A DNA stretch of 64,000 nt, taken from positions 18,847,609 through 18,911,608 of the forward strand of contig OZ029921.1 of NCBI GenBank assembly GCA_964023275.1, read 5' to 3'. This document shows, in pieces, positions 1 to 10,400 of the stretch; within the stretch, counting starts at the first letter, position 1, and every line of letters begins with the position of its first letter. The notes beneath the pieces are model-generated. The model was given only the letters and a program-made list of their open reading frames with translations. It was not told where the DNA came from and made no database searches. A program made the position numbers and the translations under genes. The DNA comes from Norana najaformis. Taxonomy: Eukaryota > Annelida > Clitellata > Crassiclitellata > Hormogastridae.

Positions 1-3000
1 AGTATGTCTTCATTGTGTCGATTTATTCTAGACCAGATATTGATTGTAGAATTGCAGCGTCGCGAGGGTTTCAGCTGGGTTTATTCCCAGGGCTAATATC
101 AGAAATGCAATCTTGTCTCAGCGTCTTGTTCTCGAGACTGTCTGGGACAGATTGGCCAAAGTCTCTGTCCTGTCTAGGCCTCGGAGAAGGGAGTTTCAGA
201 TTTCGTCTCGGCCTCGGTCTTCTCGGGTCTTGTGACTCTCGTCTTGGTCTAGCGTGTTGAGATTTCGTGGGCAAGTCTCAAGACCCGATGTTTGTAAGAA
301 ACGCAGTACTGCCCATTGGTACCAGTCGTAGAACGTGCATTGTCAGAAATTAGTTTACCATATTTATAGTTAATTCATCAGCTCTTAGCTGCAGCCCGCT
401 GTTGTGCGGTTCAAATTAGCGCCTGATTTTCACATGAACAGCTTTCTGTTTTTGCAACACCATTCGGCCTACTAACATAATAGTCACAGCGCGTTGGAAG
501 CGGCATTCTTGCTATTGACTAGTTTTAATCAACTCGATCTAGAAAAAGCCATAAATGACTGAAGTTGGTTGGTTAGTTCTTCGTAGTGGTGACTGTTGAT
601 AGGTGACAAAGCGTTCTTTGAACTGGGGAGTTAATACATAACTTACTGCTGTGTCTGTGTTCAATATTAATAACTTTTATCTACTTGGCATGAGGAACTT
701 GGGATCAACCGTGTTCGTGAATACAAATTTAAGCAATGATTAATTTCGACAGAGTAGATGATTGTCAGTACTAAGTTGCAATCTATTATCTGCAGACCTA
801 GGACACCAGGAGATATCAGTTACATTCACACGTGTCTGTCGTATTCACTTTCTATTGTTTAATGAAATGACTTGATTTCACGACTGGATGACTTAACATC
901 ATTGACCCATGACTGACGAAAGCCTACAATTTGTGTAGTATTTTCTCTGTCTGTTTGGTGTTGGGCTGTCATCGTGAATTATTATTAGTAATAACTAAGT
1001 TCATTTAAGGCCATTCTTCTTCACCTCACTTAAGCACCAGTGTAGCCAAATAGCTTGCGAGGAAAGGTTGTCCCGTTGTTTGAATGATGTTGCCTAATCG
1101 ACTCTCGTAAAACAAATCTACCTAATGGTTATTGCGAGACGAAAACTAAACTCAACGGACCTCAAAATCATTTTATTTCCCTCCTCCTTCTTATCCGCCT
1201 CCTCCTATTCCTCCGCCTCCTCTTCGTCTCCTATTCCTCCATATTGCTGTAGTCTTTTCTAACTCTGTCCTCGTTATTTCGCTTTCTTCTCCCATTCCAT
1301 CTTGGCTTTTTTCCACTACTCAATCTCTTCTTCAACTGCTTCGTTCTCTTCATCTGTCTCTGTCCTCTTTCTCTTCGTTTTTACTTTTATCTTCGTCTTC
1401 TTTAATCTATTTCCCACTTCCTTTTCTCCTCCTCCTCCTTATCCTTTCTCTCCGCCTCTTTCCTCCTCTTCTCCGTTCTTCTCTTCCGTTACCTATTCAT
1501 TCCCTTTCTTCCTCCTTCTGCTATTCATCCTCACCGTTGTCGTCTGCCTCCTCCCTCCTTCCTTACACGGCAGAGGCGCCTATAGAATCGTCGTCGTTGT
1601 TCGTGTGGCTTAATTAAACCGCTGAACTGCACCGGGCACAATGTCCCCCGGTGATAAAATTCCGTCGGGGCGTCAACACCTGACGCTCGTGACCACCAAA
1701 ACAATTCAGATGAATTCCCTCTGACCGACAACACGAGACCACGAGACACGTGTGTGCATTTTCTCAAAAACATGCACTGCATTTGTGGCCTAATTGCCTA
1801 CACACATACATACATATCTCATTACTCACTATAATAGCCTATACAGAAACGCGTTGAAACGTTGAAATGGTGTTGTTGTATCGTTGGATTGCTAATGATG
1901 TATTTGCACCTCAGTCGTAAGAACCTTCTTCGATCTGAGTAGTTTCTATGAAGGCGCTTGAACTAGTGTGTTACCTTAACTTTTGCCTTTATGCATGCAT
2001 GTCTACATAGTCTATCTTCTCGCTTGTCGCCTGATCTTCTTGTCTCACCCACAGCCTACGGTCGATGCACTCATCTCATAGCGGGTTTCACTGGGGTGCT
2101 CTAATGAAACAGAAATGATGAGAAATCTAGCAATAAATTTCTGTTCTGGGATGGGGTTTAGCCATCGACCTTTGAGTTTAGAGTAGAGTACACTAACTGC
2201 TAGACTATGGTGTAGTCCATTAAATGTAGGATGGGATTAAGAAACGTTTTAGGTAAAACTGGCAAATTTAAAGAGGCCTTGAGATGAATCAAGGTAGTGT
2301 GAGATGTCGTATAATAAAGCAGAGTAGATAAGGCATTAGCAGCATCAACTGTAGTGGACATTTCCGGAATGCCTTTCTGTCGTCAACAGACTGGTGTGGG
2401 GAGATACTTTCGTAGAGGATGGGGATTAAGTAGCCTTGCGCTTGAACTACTAAACGAGGCCCGTTGCCATTAGCCAGTCTGGTCATGAATCTGAAACCGA
2501 CTTATCGTCTGCAAAAGCGTCGCCATGGCAACGGCCTCCTAATGAATGCCTCCGGGCGAAATCTGCGTCAGATTCTTCACCATTAACATCCATCTTAGCC
2601 GCGTCTCGAATGCGAAGCCGTTTCTCCGGCCACGTCAGCGCCTCTTATAACTGCATTTCGTCTGTGAAGACCCTTCGAACTGAAGCCCGATCGCTCTGCT
2701 GACTGTGCCGTTATATCACACTAGATTCGGCACGAAACAGAAAACTTTTAAGTTTTGCCGGCGAAAGCACCTGTTCCATGGCACGTTTTGCGCGACGTTC
2801 TAAGGCGCGACGCCGGTTCTATGCTGTCGCGTGGAGTTGTCTGTTGTGATGACGTCTGACAGAAGAAGGGCAGAGGTCTGGCAGGACATTATCGGAATTC
2901 AATTCGCACTTAGCGGGAGACGGCTTCACACATCATCAATAAGGTCATAAGTAAGGGACTCGACTTGACCTCGCCTAAGCAGTCTAATCCAAACGACTCT

Positions 3001-3915
3001 CACATGAATCAGTTTGATGCCATGATGCAGGTCGGTCAAATTCTATTCGACGATAGTAGATCGTAGCAACAGTACGATTAGCGGGGCATTTACAAGACTC
3101 ACGTTTCACATGTCTTGATAGTGGTGGTGTTAGTGCTGAGTGTATTGTGATCGTATATTTATATGGCGCGACTTCAGAAACACTTTACATCCCAAGGGTG
3201 TCTATGCACCGAAACCGCAAAGGACCCTTTGCCCTCCCATTCCCTGTTTAGAGTCAATTAGCGTTACACTAAAGATCGACAGCCAGATTTGTAACGTTAC
3301 ATGCTCTTCCTGAAGTATGTAACTTCTCTAGGGAAGAGTAATTTCTTACTTGACCACTGAACTGCGAAGAGAAACATGTCCCCTTTCAATATTGAGCAAC
3401 AGATTGTTTTGCCTTCCTTAAATTCTAAGTAACAGTATATTGTGGAAAGCAGAACGGCAATACCTAGTTAATGAGAGATAACAGGAGTGATAAGTAGTGG
3501 GAGGCTAAATGACTTGTGGCTTTGTCTGGTCTGGCCTGGTTTAGTATTTATTGGTATACAGGGGGCACATTTGCCGATGAAGCACGTGTCCATGTGCTCC
3601 CACTTTTAATAATGAGTACCATTAAAAAATGTGGAAGGCAAATAGGACCTAAGCTTTGGTTGGGTAATTAATCGTTGCCGAGCTATTTCGCCCGTGGTGG
3701 AAGGTTGTCCGTACTTTCGTCGAGTTGCGTTCCATCAGCGAGGCCCTTCACTTCAACCCCTGCTCCACGCCTTGGTTGCTATTTCTAGGGAGCAGTAGGC
3801 CTCTAATTAACGAGAAGATACTTTACCTTACGCTACTAGTGACTGCCGTTAGAAGTCATTGCGTTTAACGAACTGCATTAACGTATTGGTTTAATGTTGG
3901 CATTTTGACCTCCAG
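1..3915. other. 5' flank without a recognised gene
   Basis: No exon was recognised. 1160-1560 is a pyrimidine tract (CTT/TCC-rich) whose apparent 103-codon frame is low complexity. 2500-2830 is G/C richer than the rest. The first coding exon of the arrestin gene was looked for here and not found. 2140-2230 has a weak tRNA-like stretch on the minus strand that was not good enough to call. Confidence 0.5.
2519..2532 (+). promoter_or_regulatory. RFX-type X-box palindrome
   Basis: GTCGCCATGGCAAC is a full two-half-site match to GTNRCC-N(0-3)-RGYAAC, the site bound by RFX factors. It lies in a G/C-richer patch (about 2500-2830) 1.4 kb before the first arrestin exon seen. No use is shown. Confidence 0.35.
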
Positions 3916-4035
3916 GTGTGCAGCTCTGGGTTCTGGGTCAGTCTGACGTCTCGTGGTCAGACAAACCGGACGGACGAAGGAAGCTCTTCGACTACGAAGT
4001 CTACATGCAAGATTGCCTTATCCTGTGGGGAAAAG
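3916..4035 (+). CDS. Alpha-arrestin exon (N-lobe start)
   Basis: The acceptor is gacctccag and the donor gttcgt. The first two bases complete a glycine codon, then the reading is VQLWVLGQSDVSWSD, followed by YEVYMQDCLILWGK. It matches the second and third beta strands of the arrestin N-lobe, where the family has 'G-x-A-x-V-x-W' and 'L-x-G'. It ends in phase 1, so the next exon completes an aspartate codon. The open frame continues past the donor into an ATCC minisatellite; that extension is not coding. Confidence 0.85.
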
Positions 4036-7000
4036 GTTCGTCCACCCGACCGTCCGTCCATCATCCATCAATTCATGTATCTAATCCATCCATACGTCCG
4101 TAAGTCCGCCCGTCCATGCGTCCGCTTGCCTATCCATCCATCCATTCAACCAGTCAGTCAGCCAGCCAACCAGCCATTCATTAATCTATTTAATTATCCA
4201 TCCATCCATATTTTCGTGCGTCCGTCCGCCTTTCTTAGACAACCGATATCGTCAGTTATCTCTGCTCCACAGTCCATCCATGCGTCCGTCCGTCCATCCG
4301 TCCATCAATCAATCCATCCACACGTTTGTCCGTCCACACGTCCATCCGCCTATCCATTCATCCATCCATCCATGCATCCAACCAGGCAGCCATTTATTAA
4401 TCTATTTAATTATCCATCCATCCATGCACCCAGCCAACTAGCCATTTATTAATCTATTTAATTATCCATCCATCCATGCACCCAGCCAACTAGCCATTTA
4501 TTAATCTATTTAGTTATCCATCCATCCATGCATCCAGCCAGCCAGCCATTTATTAATCTATTTAGTTATCCATCCATCCATACATTCGTGCGTCCGTTCG
4601 TCTTCCGTAGACAACCGATCTCGTCAGTTATCTCTGCCTCACAGTCCATCCATCTGGCCGGTCTGTTTTCTGCGTCCATCCATCTGGCTACTCTTTGCTT
4701 CACCGCGTGAGATGCGGATCTCTGTGCATCTCTTTCGATCAACATATCGATCGATCAAACAGTGAAAAATATTTGCTTATGTTCAGCAGTGCCTCCCAAA
4801 CCGTCGTCTGTCCGTCCCTTTCCTGTCAACTCCTTTTGCCGGTCCGTTTCTCTATCCTTCTGTCTGTGGTTCACCATTTGTCCGGCGATCCTTCGAAAAG
4901 TGGAGCAGCGCTCATGTTGGCGCATCATCATTTAGCAATCTCCCTCTCGCCGTCGGTTCCTGTCTCTCCTCCCTTTCTTTCCACCCTATCTGTCTCTCCA
5001 TCCCCTGGTCCAATCATCCATCAATCTATCCAATCTACCCTAACAGAGCTTGCTTGCGAACTGGACCGGCAAGTTAGATAAGTTCTCATGTCATATATTT
5101 TCAGACGCTGCATTGTCTGCAGTCCACGAGGCTTATATAGAGTATTATATACAGTACATGCATTCCGTTCTATTAAGCCTATTCCATTTGCATGTCAATT
5201 GGTGCATGAATTGGATCATCGTCGATAACATTTGCCAGCCAAGACTGAATTGAAAGATTCTATTCCATAATTCATTGTTGATGGTCTGTGGGGCGGAATT
5301 TCGGAACAATTAACCTCAGCCCATCATGGCACATGATTATTGGTCTGAATGGGTTTGCAACCCTTAAGGGGAACATTAATTTCCAAATGCAGCGAGGGCT
5401 CCGTTTGAACCACGACATTTGCCACACGATACTTGTGCCGGTCAAGTCCCTCAAGTCTAACTTTGACAAACTGTTATTCCCTCTAGCGAATGATCCACTG
5501 AAATCTTGTAAGCTTAAAATGTCGTTGACTCTAATGCACTTGATCGAAACGTTTTATTTTCCTGAACTAGAAAGTTGAAGACGGTGTGCAATTGAGCAGA
5601 ACAGCTGAACAAGAGCTTGATGGCGGCTTGCTATGACAGCAGAGCGCATTAAGAAGAGATAGGTCCTACAGTCCAGTTCGGTCGTGTGTTAAGCCTGCTG
5701 ACATGGCGAAAGTCTCGCGAGACGTCAGACGTCTTGCGAGAACGAGATACGAATCAATATGCTAAGCTAAGATTGCCAGGGAATTATGTTCGTCGCGAGT
5801 TAGCCATGAATGAAGGCGAGTCGATGACGGTCCGGCCTGATGGTCTTGAATTCCGAATTACGTGAACACAGCGAGTCGAGAGAGTAGGTCGTGAATCGGT
5901 CTGTATGGAAGCCGCGAGATTAATTAATTTCATAGATTCACGTTGAATTTTTACAGCGCCAGAGGTTTTACTCGAGACGAAATAACGGGAGTGCCAGCGT
6001 TATCTTTACCGATTGGCTGAAATAGCCAATGAAGTAATAGACAGAGGGACGGATGTGCGTATTCACTCTACACCGCAGGATGGATGGATGGGTAGGTGGG
6101 ACGTTGGTGCGCTTGGGTGGATTGTGTGTGGGTTGGGTGGACGAATTAATGGAGTCAAGAATGAATGACAGAATTCTTGCTTAGAAATTATATTTTTTAT
6201 CTTTAGAACTCACGAAAGTTCAGAATTGTCTGATCATCTTTGACAATGATCATCGCTGCTTAGGTCCTCAGAGAGATCCGTGGTCAGCTCTAATTGTTCC
6301 TCATTTGACTCTGTTCATCTTTGTGTGTCAGATGCCAAACGCTCTCCAGCCACTAGCCCAGATAGCTTTTTGACCGCCGGTGGTCACGAGTTCCCCTTCA
6401 GCTACCAGCTCCACCAGAACTTGCCTTCATCGTTTGAGTCGCACGATCTCCGGCTGAAAGGAAGGGTTCATTACCTGGTTCGGGCAAAGCTGGATTCTCC
6501 TGACGCCAACCTCCAGCTGAGGCGAGACCGAATCGTTATCGTCCTACAGACCCTGGACCTCAACATGGAACCGAAAGTTAAGGTCGGTCTTTGTGACAAT
6601 TCAAACTCCACGGCATGTGCTTTATTGAGATTTGGCTATATCGTTGACAGAATTTTCTAGCTTAGCATCTACTTCAAACCCAACTTCTTCCAGTTTCCTG
6701 TTCATTCATGTTCCTTGAGCCAAATTTCTAGGAAATTGTTAAAATGTGCACTTGACGTTTAAATTTGTTGATTAAGCGTCACTTTAAACCTTTCTGCCGG
6801 TTGATTTTTTCTAGGAAAGTGTTCAGCTGCAGAAAGAGAAGACATTGGTTTGTACCAGTTGCTGCTGTTGTTCCAGTCAGTCAGGCGTCATTTCCTGTTC
6901 AATCCGATTGGATCGGACTGGCTACGTCCCAGGGGAGGACATCAACCTAGATGCCGAGATTCAGAACCTCAGCGTCAAAGAAATAAGCACATCATACGTT

Positions 7001-7384
7001 ACGATGCAACAGGCGAGTGGTTTCTAAAGTTGATCGCAGAATGTTGCCTGGCGTTCAGACTTGATAATTAAGTAAGCAACTTAGTAAGTAGCCATTGAAT
7101 AGTGTAAGACAAATTCTTGTATTCTATAAAATGGACAGTTTATATTCGGTCGGTTTTCGGACCAGACTTTTGTATGTAACCGATGGATGAATTGTCAGTT
7201 ACAGGAACATTCGACTAGATTTACATAAACAGTCATTGGGGGTATCTTAGTGGCGAAGGTAAGATTTTGCTGATATTTCCACATCTATTCAAATACTGCT
7301 GTCATATGCATTAGTGGAAGTGATAGTATTACTGGAGATGGAAATTGGAGTGGGATAGAAGTATGAGCAAGTTTATTAATTGAA

Positions 7385-7436
<52 letters not shown>

Positions 7437-10400
7437 CGATGACAATAACAATAACATAAAAATAATAAAATAATAATCTAGTACTATTAACAATAGTAAT
7501 GTGTTCTACAGGTCGTACAGATACAGGTTCAGAATACGAGTCGCAGCAGTGCTTCGGATATATTTCGTATATCTGGTGGCAAAGTCAGGCCAGGAGACAG
7601 CGCCTTTTATCACGACATTATACACATTCCACCGCTTCCGCCTTCCAGGCTGGACGGATGCGGTTTAATTGATATAGAATACGTCATTGCGGTACGTCAC
7701 TGACCAGCTGGATATTATTTTGGCCAGTCTCTTTTAATTTTAATGTATTGTTCAGTGAATAAGTTTTCTTTGTTTGGCCAATCTCTGATCTCAACAAATG
7801 TTACATTTGAAGCACTTAGTGAGACCTGAGATTGGCGATGCCATTTCCCCCAGCGGGAGAGTCAAGGAACTGAGGTCACTGCGACTGTGCTAATTCGCTT
7901 AAGTAAGCTAACTTGCCATTCTACTAAATGTGCTTAGGCCCAATTTCTATCGTTCATCTATGAAAGGAATTTCGTTTTCTTAAAGTTGCAGGCATACTTT
8001 AACAAAGTTGCATCTATAACCTATCTTCATAATGTATTTTGCAATTAAGATATTTATCGCAATGTTTTCATTTTAATATGGTTTTTACCATTTGGCACAA
8101 GAGGCGCTAAAAATATGAATACGTTAACTGCAACTTATCAAAGAAACAAGTTTTAAATAATAATTAACATTGGGGCAACAAGTTTACAAAGCAAAAGCAT
8201 AAAGCAGATATGCCAGGAATTAGAGCTTTATGAGATTTTGGCAAATAAATCTACCACATAGAACCCCAAAACTAGCATTTCAGACGAATTTAAATCATAT
8301 AGTATTCATGGGTCATATTGTACCTCTTACATCAGCTCGCAACTTGAAATTACAAATATCAGGATTGCTTGCATAAGCAAATGAAATTTGCACTCCAGAC
8401 TAACGTATATCCAGTACTTACACGAGCAAAACTATAAAATATAGAACTGTCATTCGAGTTTACTTATATCGAAAGTTCTAAATTGCTAAGATTTCCTTAT
8501 AGAAACGTCACATTGAGAAGGCGTAAATTGCTTAGGTTTGATTCTAAAATAAACTTTCTCCTTAGTTCGAATCTGGTCGCATTTATTATGAATTAGTTAA
8601 AACTATACGATCGAAATTGCTAGAGCTTGTTTACTAGATGCAGTGCATCAAATTCCTTGCTCTGAACTGCTAAATTTTAATCAAAATTTTGAAAAATTGC
8701 CACCGACACGGCACGGATGCCAAGTCCTGTCTTGGTTCGGGTATAGCATAGTAGAAGGCACTACTTCATTAGTATTGGATATACCAGAGTCCGCTCGGCA
8801 AACTTTATTCTTACAAAATCTACTTTCGTCCACTGTAAATTAAGTAAAAGTAAAATTACCAAAATAATGTTCGAAATTTTGGCTGCTTTTGGCGCTTCTG
8901 ATGACCGTGGGATCCAAAAGAATTAACCTCCCCAAACTTCTAATCCTGGCTTGACTTCATTTCCCATGGCTTCACTTCTCTTCTCCAACCATTTGGGCCG
9001 GTGCTACAGAAACTCGGTACATTAGTACATAAAAGTGTCGATTTACTTATATCTTCAATACGCATCTGATTAGTTTCTATTGAAGCGATTCTACATAAAT
9101 TTAAATTACAATCGCATTAAAAATCTCCTATCATCATATTTCTCCCAGACTCTATTAAGTTCAATTTCTTCATGGCATTTTCTCTGTAAACGAATGCCTG
9201 ACCAGTCTCTTCTTTATGTTCCTTTTAGTTCACACTTACGTTGCTACCTGTGTCAACTTGCAAGACAATATATCTAAGTCGATTTTGGCGACCTTGAAGC
9301 ATTATTATTTTTTAAAATTTTGTTTGTTTTTGTTTGTTTCTAAAATAATAATATTATTATTAGTATTAGTATTAGTAATATTAAATAGGAACTTCTCTGG
9401 CGCCGATGTCTAATACACAGGGGATCAGCTGAGGTCGCATCAAAAGAAGCCGTGATCAGGTCCTTTACCCAGAAAGTCATTCCACTAAGGTATTGTCTGC
9501 ACACAAAAGGCCTTGCGAGTGTAATTGGCTGAGGCCGAATTACCATGATTACCTTTTAAGGCCTGTTGATACGGCAGAGAGTAATTACACCTGCTGACCG
9601 GGTTCTACGACAATTCAGCTCGGGACAATTCGGCGCAGGGACATTTCGGTGCAAGACAATTCGTCAAAGGGATAATAATTCGTCGAGGGACAATTAGGCG
9701 CAGGACAATATATCGCAGGACATTTCGTCCCATAACATTATCATTATGCTGTGTTCTAGTATACTATATAGCTAAAGGCAGTCATGGAGACATCCCTTGT
9801 GCAACACGTTTCCGTCCTATTAATTATCTTTTCTGAAGCGGAGAATTCATTTCTGTTCGGTTTCTTGAGTTGGAAGGTCAGCTGCCTGTATGATTTTCTC
9901 AAAGAACTGCCGTGTTTCGTTTGCTGATGGAACGTTTAAAGTAGTCCACAACATTTCTTGCAACTGTACACAATCCATGGGTTTCCTGATGGCACACCGC
10001 GGAAGACTGGCACAATGCTTTGCCGCTCTCTTCAAATAGCGCACCTAAGTCAAAAACTGGCTGCGAAATTACAGAAGTAACAGAAACTCGGTTAACTCAT
10101 GTTCGAAAAATTCCTCTCCGATGAACCATCTAAAGACAGAAGAAGAACTATCGAAATCTGGATGAACGTTTGCGACTTGTGACCAGTAACTTTATATGAA
10201 ACTCGTGACATTATATTACACGTTCGTGGCTGTAGTCGTAACATTTAACATTCATTTGTAGGCTTGTCGACGATCTTTCATAGTTGTCAACGATCAGGCT
10301 TCAAACCGACGACTTGCCCGATTCGTAGAGTAGCTTTAAATCGAGTAAAGACTCACAGTCTGATTTTCGTAATTTTAATTAAATGAACAGTCCAATCACA

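Noticed and set aside
4036-4452. Open frame extending the arrestin exon into HPSIHPSI repeats
   Set aside because: The donor at 4036 and the phase 1 join to 6332 restore the arrestin domain; the extension is ATCC minisatellite.
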